Assembly: GCA_963989385.1 (NCBI GenBank)
Contig: OZ022510.1
Location: 34,849,448-34,913,447, forward strand
Reading direction: 5' to 3'
DNA length: 64,000 nt
Source of the DNA: Ctena decussata
Taxonomy: Eukaryota; Mollusca; Bivalvia; Lucinida; Lucinidae
Shown: positions 38,001 through 47,398 of the stretch, piece by piece
Numbering within the stretch: the first letter of the stretch is position 1
Layout: each line of letters opens with the position of its first letter
Made by a program: the position numbers and the translations under genes
Notes under the pieces: model-generated
The model's input: only the letters and a program-made list of their open reading frames with translations
What the model was told of the DNA's origin: nothing
Databases searched by the model: none

Positions 38001-39221
38001 TTGCCCGAGAAATACTTGGGTATTGCTCGGGTTTACCAAGTTACTGTGCCGAACATGCTCGGGTTTACCAAGTAGTTATGCCGAACGTGCCCTGAACTGA
38101 AATCAGTAGAGAGTAGCAAAAATATGGTGATGCCAAAGAAAGGCCATGATCATAAAACGCGACACACTCAATACACTGAAAGATTACATGAAGCATGAAC
38201 GACAAAGCGGGATAGCACGTTTTTTATAACAGATGCACTCCGATTATTTAGGCCGGGCCGGGTAGCGCAATCGGTAGGGCAACTGACTCGTAAGTCATAG
38301 GTCCTGGGTTCGAATCCCGGTCTGGCCACATACTTTCGTTTCTCCTTCCGCTGATTCAAGAAGGGCAGTTGTCAGTTACTGGCGAAAGTATGTGCACTTA
38401 GTACTGGTTAACCGCTTAGGAGGTCTAGGCCTGCCCAGGAATAGTGTGGTTAGGTTAATTGACCGTCCCGACATGACCTTAGTTGTTTACCGTGGACGTT
38501 AAGCATCAAATCAACCAACCAACCAACCAACCAACCAACCGATTATTTAAGAGAAAGGCAACAAATAAACTGCCTTTGAACGGTCAGTAGTGAACCTACT
38601 AGGGGCTTTAGTCAACTCTACACAGGCAACCTCGCCATGCAAGAATACTATTATCGGCCATGCCACAGGAAAAGATGCTTTATGGAGTAAGTTCATCTCC
38701 ATGCTTTTCCTACATTTTCACAACTTTTGTGAATTTGCATTTGCATCTCTGAATTATAAATTCCCCTGTATAGCACCATGCTATAAGGCTACTGCAAAAG
38801 CATAAAATGAGCCGCAACGCGAGAAAACCAACAAAGTGGTTGTGCGCCCAGCGCAGACTCAGATCAGCCTTGGCATCCACCCAGTCTAATCAGAGTCTTC
38901 GCTGTCCGCATAGAGGTAGCTTAGACCCTAAGCTACCATTTGAGCACTTAATGGGGAGTCTGTTCAAACTGGGCGGATGTGCAGGCTGATCTGATTCTAC
39001 GCTGGGCGCAAAACCACTTTGTTGGTTTTCTCGTGTCGCGGCTCACTTGTTTGGAATGACATGAATCTGCAGACTGGCCCGAATTTTTGCTAGTAAAAAA
39101 AACTTAGTACCATGTCGATGCATAAAAAATAAATAGAAATTTCGACAATTTCTATCAATTCAATTCCCTTACCTTGCATATTTTCCTGTTTCGACTTTTG
39201 CTTTTTCATTTTTGTAAACAT
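25589..39221 (-). CDS. SLC17: SLC17-family (sialin-like) transporter, gene B, 11 coding exons
   Basis: Predicted MFS organic-anion/phosphate-type transporter of the SLC17 family (sialin, VGLUT and NaPi-I relatives), probably in lysosomal, vesicular or plasma membrane. CDS joins 39221-39173, 37516-37296, 36750-36517, 35995-35908, 35187-35092, 33185-33055, 30475-30326, 29568-29436, 28923-28773, 27977-27887 and 26038-25589, giving about 597 aa. Every junction is GT..AG and keeps frame. Diagnostic motifs are [10 protein letters not shown] (TM1), [20 protein letters not shown] (TM2-3), [13 protein letters not shown] after TM4, [16 protein letters not shown] (TM7), [11 protein letters not shown] (TM10) and [13 protein letters not shown] (TM11). 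The hydrophilic C-tail is 56 codons longer than in gene A. It is a tandem paralog of gene A, same orientation, upstream in transcription. The exact substrate cannot be read from sequence; sialin-like is the closest fit by eye. Confidence 0.92.
26262..27312. mobile_element. TIR-bounded satellite element in gene B intron 10
   Basis: Left ATACGCCCGTTT and right AAACGGGCGTAT are inverted ends. Inside are about five degenerate units of roughly 155-170 bp, recognisable by TTTCATGAAGATATTCC and GGTGTGCACAAG, and a GGAC-rich tract (GACGGACGGACGG) just before the right end. No coding region is supported. Confidence 0.65.
27887..27977 (-). CDS. SLC17: Gene B exon 10 (TM11)
   Basis: 91 bp; acceptor CTCTTTCAG, donor GTAAGT, phase 0 at its end. 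Encodes [20 protein letters not shown] and [10 protein letters not shown], the SLC17 TM11 core. Confidence 0.94.
28773..28923 (-). CDS. SLC17: Gene B exon 9 (TM9-TM10)
   Basis: 151 bp, phase 1 to phase 2; acceptor TATTTAAG, donor GTAAGA. Encodes [16 protein letters not shown] (TM9), a short loop, then [18 protein letters not shown] (TM10 into the conserved NxxDxAP motif). Confidence 0.92.
29436..29568 (-). CDS. SLC17: Gene B exon 8 (TM8)
   Basis: 133 bp ending in phase 1; acceptor CTTTCAG, donor GTGAGT. Encodes [35 protein letters not shown] and RKLMQTI. The donor choice (T before GTGAGT) gives the phase needed by exon 9, which starts with GT. Confidence 0.9.
29640..29870. repeat. Degenerate short tandem repeat
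   Basis: Several imperfect copies of ACTCAGTTTGCAAAGTGACT with spacing near 45-90 bp, in gene B intron 7. Confidence 0.5.
30326..30475 (-). CDS. SLC17: Gene B exon 7 (TM7)
   Basis: 150 bp, phase 0 at both ends; acceptor CATTTTCAG, donor GTACGT. Encodes [20 protein letters not shown] and [16 protein letters not shown], matching the SLC17 TM7 pattern VPW..I..S..VWA...AH...NW...TLLT..PTY. An NIT sequon lies inside. Confidence 0.94.
30513..30778. mobile_element. Short element with 'CAAGAGGGCC' head
   Basis: Head AAGAGGGCCATGAGGCCCTG then AGCCGCTCACCTGAG; ends in a GGACGGACAG tract and CACGGGGGCATAAA. 266 bp. It is followed at once by a second element with the same head. Confidence 0.6.
30779..32757. 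mobile_element. Large satellite element in gene B intron 6
   Basis: Same head as the preceding element (AAGAGGGCCATGAGGCCCTG); right end GCTCAGGTGAGCTAAAA is the inverse of the head's GCTCACCTGAG. Inside are about four tandem units of 440-465 bp; AACAATCTTGATAGTACT-type landmarks fall near 31059, 31500, 31945 and 32410. Each unit has GGTCAAAGAATGACCTTGAC. A GGACGG tract at 32651-32700 precedes the right end. No protein coding seen. Confidence 0.75.
33055..33185 (-). CDS. SLC17: Gene B exon 6 (TM6 and cytosolic loop)
   Basis: 131 bp; acceptor TTTTATAG, donor GTACAG. Encodes [20 protein letters not shown], then [12 protein letters not shown], the start of the central cytosolic loop, matching the SLC17 pattern D(S/T)P..HPRI...E. 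Confidence 0.93.
33749..34640. mobile_element. Satellite element in gene B intron 5
   Basis: Head ACTAGAATGTGTCCATAGGA, then ATGCCCCCGCC; three units of about 160 bp carrying ACGGAAACCATTTTT and GAAAAAGGGCCATAACTCC. It ends in GGACAGGACAG repeats. Contains a GT microsatellite and 13 G near 33947. Confidence 0.65.
35092..35187 (-). CDS. SLC17: Gene B exon 5 (TM5-TM6 start)
   Basis: 96 bp, phase 1 to phase 1; acceptor TTTTGTAG, donor GTGAGA. Encodes [13 protein letters not shown] (TM5), a short loop, and [10 protein letters not shown] at the start of TM6. Confidence 0.93.
35230..35462. mobile_element. Palindromic MITE, copy 5, with extended inverted flanks
   Basis: The standard ends (GCCGCGACACGAC / GTCGTGTCACAGC) at 35254-35438 are extended outward by a further perfect inverted pair, AATTGACAAATTTTAATATT and its complement. 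The palindrome is therefore about 230 bp even though the core is shortened. Confidence 0.8.
35908..35995 (-). CDS. SLC17: Gene B exon 4 (TM4 end and PAMH loop)
   Basis: 88 bp ending in phase 1. Acceptor TACAG, donor GTAATG. Encodes [16 protein letters not shown] and then [13 protein letters not shown]. The PAMH histidine corresponds to human sialin H183, the site of a disease substitution. Confidence 0.93.
36517..36750 (-). CDS. SLC17: Gene B exon 3 (TM2-TM4 start)
   Basis: Acceptor TTTTCCAG, donor GTAAGA; 234 bp, phase 0 at both ends. Encodes [32 protein letters not shown] (the MFS/SLC17 hallmark) and the start of TM4 with a conserved Arg (TVRILLG). Confidence 0.95.
36818..37053. mobile_element. 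Palindromic MITE, copy 6
   Basis: GAGCCGCGACACGACAAAAC at left, CTCGTGTCGCGGCTC at right, with the full interior. In gene B intron 2. Confidence 0.85.
37296..37516 (-). CDS. SLC17: Gene B exon 2 (TM1)
   Basis: Acceptor TTTACAG precedes 37516; the donor after 37296 is GTAAGT. The 221 bp encode [20 protein letters not shown], then [12 protein letters not shown], the SLC17 TM1 signature, and a luminal loop with an NKS sequon. Confidence 0.92.
37888..38096. mobile_element. Fold-back element, about 210 bp
   Basis: GCTCGTTCGGCATACTAACT pairs with TACTGTGCCGAACATGC, and AAGTATTTCTCGGG pairs with CCCGAGAAATACTT. A second right-hand end (GTTATGCCGAACGTGCCC) follows in tandem. Gene B intron 1. Confidence 0.7.
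38251..38538 (+). mobile_element. tRNA-derived SINE, copy 2
   Basis: Same head and body as copy 1 with a longer AACC tail. The 11-bp duplication CCGATTATTTA flanks it at 38240-38250 and 38539-38549. Gene B intron 1. Confidence 0.9.
38808..39045. mobile_element. Palindromic MITE, copy 7
   Basis: TGAGCCGCAACGCGAGAAAA at left and TTTTCTCGTGTCGCGGCTCA at right. It lies only about 130 bp downstream of gene B exon 1. Confidence 0.85.
39173..39221 (-). CDS. SLC17: Gene B coding exon 1 (start codon)
   Basis: ATG at 39221 opens 16 codons beginning [14 protein letters not shown], followed by a single G and the donor GTAAGG. The phase-1 end joins the AT at the start of exon 2 to make an Asp codon and keeps the frame into the CSQRW segment. 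Two in-frame ATGs (39221 and 39209) are possible starts. The basic N-terminus suits the cytosolic tail before TM1. The exon was found by phase and splice logic, not homology, and is separated from exon 2 by a 1.66-kb intron. Confidence 0.6.
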
Positions 39222-39543
39222 GATTAATTCAAGGGATGATGTTAAAATGATATACAGGTTACCAAGTGTCTCGTTTTATACTGAGATCCTGAGATGCATT
39301 ACAAAAGGCCTTCATATTTCATGGTCAGTCTTGTTCAATTTATATAACTGGAGATCATTGTACAGTACAGTATTACTTCTCTCAATCTACAGCCAGTTTC
39401 ATAACGGCATCAACTCATCCTAACTTCGACCTACTTGATTAAGTGTAGAAGCGGTAACAGTACCAAACTCAAATGTTCGAACCCGCAAAACCATATAGAA
39501 AACTCCGAATTGTTATAGAAATAAATTTCCATTCTGGGGCTTT

Positions 39544-39648
39544 ATCTATGTGTAAACGCCGGCGGATCACTCACAAACTGAATAAAACCCAAAAGGCTTT
39601 ATTTTATGTTGGTGAGGGATTCGCCGGCATTTACTCATAGACCAAATT
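39544..39648. repeat. Short fold-back repeat
   Basis: TCTATGTGTAAACGCCGGCG pairs with CGCCGGCATTTACTCATAGA around a short centre. It lies about 320 bp upstream of the gene B start codon. Confidence 0.65.
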
Positions 39649-39776
39649 CACAAAAAGATAGTTCATTCATGATAATTCCAATATTGTCTGTTTGTGTATT
39701 TTAAATTTTGATGAAATGATATCAAAATTTTACGGGGTAAATAGTTCTCGAATTAAAATCTTAAAGACTGCCTTAT

Positions 39777-40020
39777 AGAGCAGAGAACACATTCAGAAGA
39801 AGGAACATGGCCCAGACTACGTAGTTTCGACTAATAAAGCCTCCTCGGTGACCCTGGCGATATCATGTGACGAAACCAGAGAAAAGCATACTGTTATTTC
39901 TTAATTTTAATTGGGCGGTCGATTCAAAGACTGATTAGTATCAAAAAGGGCCCAAGTAATATAAAGACAAGAATAAGATCTAGAATAAGAGTCTAAACCA
40001 ATCTCAAAGTAGATTTTATA
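39777..40020. repeat. Dispersed repeat ('GACTACGTAGTTTCG'), copy 1
   Basis: Shares AGAGAACACATTCAGAAGA, GACTACGTAGTTTCGACTAA and AAGAGTCTAAACCAAT with a copy at 45250-45485. A shorter related piece occurs at 63095-63160. Confidence 0.7.
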
Positions 40021-43000
40021 AACTACATGTATTCCCCCTGTTCAGATAACGTCATATTTTGTAGCATGAAACTAAGTAGGATGCTAAGAGCTGTTTCCGG
40101 CATATCTTTTATTTCCAATCATGTAATGATTAGGTACTCTAGAGGATCTACAAAAATGAAAAGCGAAAACAATAAAGAAATGTTTCATTCCGTCTGCTAG
40201 TAAGAACAAATGGAACAGGTCATAGGTTTGATCTTCTGAGGAGTAATTGACGTAAAATAAGGGTTTAAAAAAATCAGATGCCAACCTATGCAAAAGAAAT
40301 ACCATGGCAAAATGCCCCCTATCCTGTTTCAACAATTCTCACTTCAAGACAGTATAAGACATTAATTCAGTCCGCGCCTTCTAACTTTTTCGTGCAGTTC
40401 TAGTCTCTAGAATATTTCATTAATGATTTACTAAAAGATAATAAATATCGAAATATAATAGTCAGGAATCTCTCTTTTGCGTTTAAAGAAACTACGTTAT
40501 CGGGACCATATTTGAACATATCTACTTTGTTAGTAAAAGATTGGTCGGTGGAAACTTGAAATTATTTCAAATTTAACATGACTACATATTTTGTTAAAAT
40601 ATATCAAACTTTCAGATATATTTTTCGGAGACCTTTCTTCTCTGTTTAAGTACATTATGTGAAAACAAACAATATACAGTGGCAAAATGAGATCATAGTC
40701 GCCTAAATCAGTACAGGTGCGGAAATATTTGTAAGAAGAAAAAACACATCTTTAATCAATGCCTCTAGACGGTTCGTGCTTCGGTATGAAATTTAGTTCA
40801 ATATCTCAACGGAGAGCCAAACAAATGTTCATCTTTAAGAATATATTCGAGGGCGATTTATTGTGCATAAAAATTTTCAAACAATCACATTTTCACGACC
40901 TCATAGAAAAAGAAGTATTTATTCAAACTCAGCAGAAAATCATTTCGTTGTTTAAAAATGCTGAACTTCTTCATCAAGATTCTTTTGACATAAAAACTAC
41001 ATATTGTGGTTTTGTCCTATTCTACCTTAAGCCAGTACTCGACTTTCAAATGTTGCAGCATAACATTTGTGCTAACATGACGTACATGAGGAATTTCACA
41101 GCAGCCACGCGGCACTGCTGTAATGCATTTAAATAAAATGCCATGTCATCATTTTGCTAATCTTTAAACTCTATGAACACTAAATTCACTTTCCACATTT
41201 CTTAACGGAAAATATTGCCTCGTTGCTGCCCGTTTCATGCTTATCTTGGAATTTTAATAGTTTTCTTCAAATAATAATGTTAAAAAATTATAACCGAAGT
41301 TTAATGAAAGTAGCTGTAACTAATCCCGATCAAGAGAAAACTTCAGACATATGCCAAGAGCGAATGGGTTGTCTCCGCACATGCACAAACCATCCATGCC
41401 AGAGTTTAATATGGAAATGAACTGCGCAAGCGTTGTCCAGACTGCGCATATGCTCAGGCTGGCCAGTTTGGTTTGCAATGCAGTTATGCGTCTGAAAGAT
41501 GTATTTCAATAGGTTTTCCGTGATCAGAATGCGTCATCAGAAACAGTCTGATCTAGACCAGCTTGTGCAGACCTATCTGTCCCAATAGTTAGAATATTTA
41601 CGATAGACATGACAGTTTCTTTTTTCTGAATATGAAGTCCACCTAACCCTACAACCCTGCCTTCCTGACCTTGGGTGGCTTGTTATCCGCGGACGTTACA
41701 AATTATATGACATGCTTATAAATGTTATAATATGTATTGACATGCATTATGGGACTCACTCATATTATCATAAGGCAAATATGATAAGTTTACAACAGTT
41801 TCATAATTTTGTTTTATAAGCATACCTCTTCAACTGTTGAAAACGTTGGGGTAAACGTGATAAACGCCATAAATAAACGCCCTAAAGCGTCATTCTTTAA
41901 CGTAGCATTAAGGAGGGCTTTAGACTCTAGAATAGCTATGGTGCTTTTTCAAATTGGACTTTTTGCTCACTTCAGAATTTTCGTATTTTTTCAAGTCTTT
42001 AAATTTAGTTTAGAGTTTAGATATTTTAACTCACGTACATGTAAAAAAACGACGGATATTTATACAATCCACATAAAACGCCACCTTGTCGTGAACAACA
42101 CTCTGCCTAGTTTGGTATAGATTTCACTTTATGTTTCTACGATTTTTCAGGGTTTTTTTTGGGTTTTTTGTTTGGTTATAAAACACCTTCGTTTTAGAAA
42201 TATATATTTTTTATATAGTTTTTTTGCACACGTAAACAAACTATGAAACGTATTTATGGAATAGTTATTATTTCATTTCTACTCGGCATTCAATGTACAA
42301 CAACAGATCAACTTTAGCCATTTAGGCTTTTTTACCGACAGAACAAAATCGAAAGTTTACCCTTATAAAAGCAACATCACTGCACGAAGTATACATCACA
42401 AGCTTTGTACAGATATAATACATGTATTTACATGTCTGAAAAAAAAATTACTAAACAGTTTCATGCATGTATCAATCTAAATTGCCGCGACATGCACCAA
42501 ATATAGCACATTACCATTACGTATAGACCCCAGAAGATTCAGTTTGATGGATAGCACCCACCATCCCTTAAAGGTTCGTGCAATGACAAATTCTATCCCC
42601 TTAAAGTCTCCTCTAGGAAACAAACAATATCCTCAAGGCAACCAGTCTGTTACAAGCAAACCAACTGTCCTGACAAGAAAGAGGAAATGCAAGAAAGCAC
42701 ACAGATTCAAATGCTTTTACAACTCATCAGTGTCACTTGTCATATTAAATTGTCTTAGGATATAAGTATTAGAAAATAAACACACACACAGGGGCAAAAA
42801 AAAGGTCAATCACTTATCGAATCATACACACCATATACAACCATAATGTTATATCATCGCCACACTTTGCAACCAACTGTCCAGAGTCCATTGCTCCAGC
42901 ATAGATTTCATAAAATGCGATTATTTGTCAGTATCGCGTTGGGTCTTCAGCAGCATCAAAAAACGAAACACATCACTCCCAAAACTGCCAGCAAGAAGTC

Positions 43001-43025
43001 GAAGGTTCTCTTGAGATATGAGCTA
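40021..43025. other. No supported gene
   Basis: Open frames here (for example 40759-41136 and 41809-42120 on +) show no domain, no paralogy and no splice logic, so I do not call them. Small repeat remnants occur near 41480-41580 (CAGTCTGATCTAGACC). Confidence 0.5.
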
Positions 43026-43250
43026 TGACACGACAAACCAACAAAGTGGCATGTGCGCCCAGCGAAGACTCAGATCAGCCTGGGCATCTGCCCAGTCTGA
43101 TCAGTGTCTTTGCTGTGCGCTTAGACGGCAGCTAAGGGTCTACCTCCATGCAGACAACAAGGACTCTGATTAGACTAGGTGGATACTCACGCTGATATAA
43201 GTCTTCGCTGGGAGCACGTGCCAGTTTGTTAGTTTTGTCGTGTCCCGTTT
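43026..43250. mobile_element. Palindromic MITE, copy 8
   Basis: ATGACACGACAAACCAAC at left and GTTAGTTTTGTCGTGTCCCG at right; interior blocks conserved, ends decayed. Confidence 0.75.
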
Positions 43251-45120
43251 CAACCTTTCTTGTAGGTGATTAGCCACTTCTTGGTGGTAAAGAATAGGTG
43301 GCATATGATCTTGAATACTACTACCAAACATGTTTCACATAAGTTCAAATGGTGAAACGTTTTGGCATCGTAGGGCATAGCAACTATGGATACCGCCAGA
43401 CTGGAGAATCTCAGGACTACACTGGATACTGTTATTCACACTTTGAAAGGAAGATGAGATCACAAGCAATGCAAAAAGGCACCAACAAAGCTCAGTGATG
43501 TTGTGTCGGTAGTAGATACCAGTCAATCTGTTCTGGAATATCTGAACATCATGGTCCCAGTTACTTATACAGCCACATTACCTAATCCAGAACAATTAAC
43601 TGCAGCCTTGACAACACCTAGCTCACGCTCTCCGTGGTGGTGCCGCTGGACCTAACTTTGGTCACAGAAATCGAGTTTGAGCCACCAGAGAACATGGCAC
43701 GTGATCACCGGCGTACATTTCACTACTTTTTTGCCTTCTTCAATAAAATGACGAGCAGGCAGCGGCAGCACTATGCACCGCCTACCACCACCAAGACTAT
43801 ATGTCAGCGCAACCGGTTTCAACAACTGAGACCCAGAAGCCTGGACAAACAGTCATTGAAGATAAATAGCATTCTGGTCCCGAGTTTATAAAAAATCATG
43901 CTCAACTCAACTGAGCATGAAATTTTACCTGGTAATAAATAGCAAATTACTAATAAGTACAGCTGTTTTCATGCTCAGTTCAGCTGAGTATGAAATTTTC
44001 TCTGCTTGCGAAAATGAAAATGACAACATTAGTAGGCATTTTCATATTTATCAGCAGCAAAAAAAATAATGCTCGGCTGAGTTGAGCATGTAAAAAGTTT
44101 TATAACCTCGGGGCCTGGTGTCTTTTCTCAGCACTGAAGTGAGAAGTCGATCTTGGCTACAAATTATTGTATGAGCTATGCCACTTCAAGTCAGCCCATC
44201 AATGGCAATTCATGTCCGTTGATCAGCATTTCCTTCACCTGTTGCCAAGTAACCTCAGTCTGTATACGTGTCATGGTGAGTCGTTAACCATACATTGATT
44301 CTCCAATACGTGTCTGGAGCCATAAACATATTTTGATGGGCAGACTATACCAGCGAAGTGGCTATCACTGGATAATGTTTTGCTTTGGAGGAAAGGCCAT
44401 TGTCCGCTTCTTATTTTTTGGCAATTTATAATAAAGCCAAACAACGAGCATGTTTAAAGGTAACGCGGAAGTTTACGTACATTACATTGTTTAAAGGCCC
44501 CATTGCGCTATCGGCATGAAACATTTTATTATGAAGTATCGCTGCAAGCTTCTCACGGTAGTTTCGTGATTGCAAATGACCGTGATTAGCCAGCTTTAAA
44601 AAAATAAAACATCATCGAGTCTCACATAAAAAGGGTTTCAAAACTTATTTGGGTCATTTTAGTTGGCAACTAAAATGACCTACTTTCGATTTCATATGGT
44701 AAAATACAATGTACAGGCGTGGAGTCCAAATCACTATCCCGCCTATGTTTATATAGCATTGCTAGACGGGAAACCATAACAGGAAATTGTATTTGTGTAG
44801 CGATTTGTTATTTTTCTAAAACATGTTTTCTTTACGTTTTGTCAGCTATATAACTCAGTATATGCACACCAACCCACTTTTTATTACCAAACGTGAAGGT
44901 TGAACAGCATTTTACAATGATTTGAGTTTATGCGTTTTTACCGCTGATAGGACTATGGAGACTTTAACATAACCTCTTATCAGAATTAATGAGATCAATA
45001 AATTCATAACATCAGTTACCTCCATAGATACCCATTTTCAGTGGGTTAATCCCGCAAAGCATTATCTGGTATGCGCTCATTGTGAACCGTTTTAGACTGG
45101 AATCCCGTTTTGGGGTCATA
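43251..45120. other. No supported gene; small palindromes
   Basis: Three copies of a short palindrome (CATGCTCAACTCAACTGAGC type) lie at 43898-44090, and a 29-bp palindrome around GTCATTTTAGTTG lies near 44652-44682. An 85-aa frame at 43634 (+) has no recognisable domain. Confidence 0.5.
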
Positions 45121-45190
45121 TGCAAACAGTGCTGACCCCAATCAGACGCCGCAGTACGCGGCGTCTGATCAGGGTCAGCACTGTTTGCTA
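45121..45190. repeat. Short palindrome
   Basis: GCAAACAGTGCTGACCCCAA pairs with CAGGGTCAGCACTGTTTGC around CGCCGCAGTACGCGGCG. Related short forms occur near 25220-25290. Confidence 0.65.
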
Positions 45191-45249
45191 ACAGAAATTT
45201 CAATGGAAAATACATAAAAGTGAAAACATTCACTAGAAACCCCTTAAGA

Positions 45250-45485
45250 GTTCCTTCAAGAGCAGAGTACACATTCAGAAGACAGAACACGGGCCAGACT
45301 ACGTAGTTTCAGCTAATAAAGCCTCATCAGTGACCCTGACAATATCTGGTGACGAAACCATAGAAAAAGCATATTGTAATTTCTAAATCTTAATTGAGCA
45401 GTCGATTCAAAGACTGATAATTCTATCAAAAAAGGGCCAACTTAAAAGACACTGATCTAGAATAAGAGTCTAAACCAATTTAAAA
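45250..45485. repeat. Dispersed repeat ('GACTACGTAGTTTCA'), copy 2
   Basis: Second copy of the 39777-40020 repeat. It runs right up to the minisatellite that follows. Confidence 0.7.
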
Positions 45486-45529
45486 TTTCAGATTTCACAG
45501 AATATATTCTCTGATCTCAAAAGACGAAA

Positions 45530-45965
45530 TTTTAATCCGAGGGAACGACAAAGTAATGCGTGGAAACGAAATATTATTTTGAGGAAACAAAATCTTATTT
45601 TGAGCGAACAAAATTGTAAAGCGTGGGAACGGAATATTATTTTGAGGGAACGAAATGCTATTTTGAGCGATCGAAATAGTAAAGTGGGGGAACGGATTAT
45701 TATTTTGAGGGAACAAAATGCTATTTTGAGAAAACGAAAAAGTAAAGCGTGGGAACGGAATATTATTTTGAGGGAACGAAATGCTATTTTGAGGAAACGA
45801 AAAAGTAAAGCGTGGGAACGGAATATTGCTATGAGGGAACGAAATATTAAACTGAAGGCACGAAAAAATAAAGCGTGGGAACGGAATATTATTTTGAGTG
45901 AACGAAATATTAAGTTCAGGGAACGAAAAAGTAATGCGTGGGAACGAAATGTATGTCGTAGGAAC
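45530..45965. repeat. 21-bp / 63-bp minisatellite
   Basis: About twenty units of a 21-bp motif like GGGAACGAAATATTATTTTG in higher-order groups of three (63 bp, marked by AAAGCGTGGGAACG). Since the period divides by three, long frames stay open: one on + (152 aa, heptad pattern such as AWERNIILRERN) and two on -. It is most likely non-coding. Confidence 0.85.
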
Positions 45966-46080
45966 AAAATCAGTATATGTATTGCTATGTCCCCTCCCGG
46001 GCTCCGTAGTAAGACGAGCGCCATTCAAAAACTTTGAGCAAACTAGCAAAGAAAAACTTTTGCTTATTGGGGCTATAATA

Positions 46081-46314
46081 TGAGCCGCGACACAACTAAA
46101 CCAAAAAAGTAGCTGTGCGCTCAGCGCAAACTCAGATCAGCCTAGGCATCCGCCAAGTCTGATTAGAGTCCTCTCTATCGGCATGGAGGAAGTTTAGAAA
46201 ACTTCTCTTTCATCGCACATTGAAGACTCTGATCAGACTTGATGGATTCCCAGGCTGATCTGAGTCTGCGCTGGGCGCACAACCACTTTGTTGGTTTTCT
46301 GGTGTCGCGGCTCA
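46081..46314. mobile_element. Palindromic MITE, copy 9
   Basis: TGAGCCGCGACACAACTAAA at left, GGTGTCGCGGCTCA at right, full interior. Confidence 0.85.
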
Positions 46315-47311
46315 TATGGTTTTCACATAGCCGTCTATAAAATGGTGTCTTGATATGGTGTTGAAGTAGGTAAATGTTATACACGTTACTATTCGTCCTG
46401 TTTAGTGTTAAAAGTCATCCTGTTTATCTGTTTATATAAGTCCTTTTGTACTGTTGCCATCCAGATTTATTTCCTCCTCAAATCTTGTGTGTGAGAGATG
46501 TCGGTTGTGATATCTTAAATCTGAAGATTTTTTCCCGGTAACTTTGTCAGCATGAAAGTTACATATTCCTGGATAGGTATTGGTAGCTGGTGATCTGATT
46601 CTTAATTGCTAAATAAAACAAGTAATTTTACTTTTTCTAGTGGATCTTTTGAAGCTGGAATACGAATTACAACACTTTTCTACTGTTATACAATTCAAGT
46701 CTTCTTAGTCCTGCCAGAGGTAAAAATATCTAAAAAAATAGACCTTTGTCTTGTTTGGTGACAACGTATGTGTTGATGTGCATATATTTTCATATAAGTG
46801 GCCGAAAGGACGAGGAACATTGTTTTGGGAAACGACAAATCACTTCACAAAATACAATTCATTTTCCCGGTTCCCCGTAGAGCGATGCAATATAAACAAA
46901 AGCGGAACATTGAAGAGGCCCGACTGTCTGTGCGTTGTACTATTACCATTTCATTCAAGTTTATCATAACGAAAGTAGGCCATTTTAGATGCCAACTTAA
47001 CTCAAAGATGTTTTATTGTTTCAAGTTGGCGTATCACGGTTCTTTTGAAATTACGAAACTTTAGTGACATGCTTGCAGCGACTCCCTACGAGAAAATATT
47101 TTCTTTATTTATATCACTGATCGAGTGGCCTAAATATTTCATTTCGCATTTTTCACATGGTTATAACTCATGCTTCCGCAAGTCTGTACCCCTGAGGTTG
47201 AACGATGACGTCATAGACGTTTTTGTTCAAATTCCGCTGTACCTTTTCGTCTGGTAAGATACTCAGTAATACAGGTGGTAATACATGATGTATATACATC
47301 AGTGAAATAGC
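46315..47311. other. No supported gene
   Basis: Overlapping short open frames on + (46751-47257) lack any recognisable domain or paralog in the window. Confidence 0.45.
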
Positions 47312-47398
47312 GATGCAGTGGTGCAGAAGGTCACGGGTTCGAATCCGGGATGGGCTAGCCGGAGACTTGAAATCTCTCTCTCTCTCTCTCTCTCTCTG
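47312..47398 (+). mobile_element. Fragment of a second tRNA-derived SINE with TC tail
   Basis: A B-box-like GGGTTCGAATCC preceded by GTGGTGCAG and followed by a CT/TC microsatellite tail (47372-47397). The rest of the tRNA-like head is degenerate. Distinct from the five main SINE copies. Confidence 0.45.

Noticed and set aside
40759..41136. 125-aa plus-strand open frame
   Set aside because: No domain, no paralog, no codon or splice evidence; consistent with chance in AT-rich DNA.
43634..43891. 85-aa plus-strand frame as a gene end
   Set aside because: No recognisable domain, no acceptor-supported upstream exon, and flanked by short palindromic repeats.
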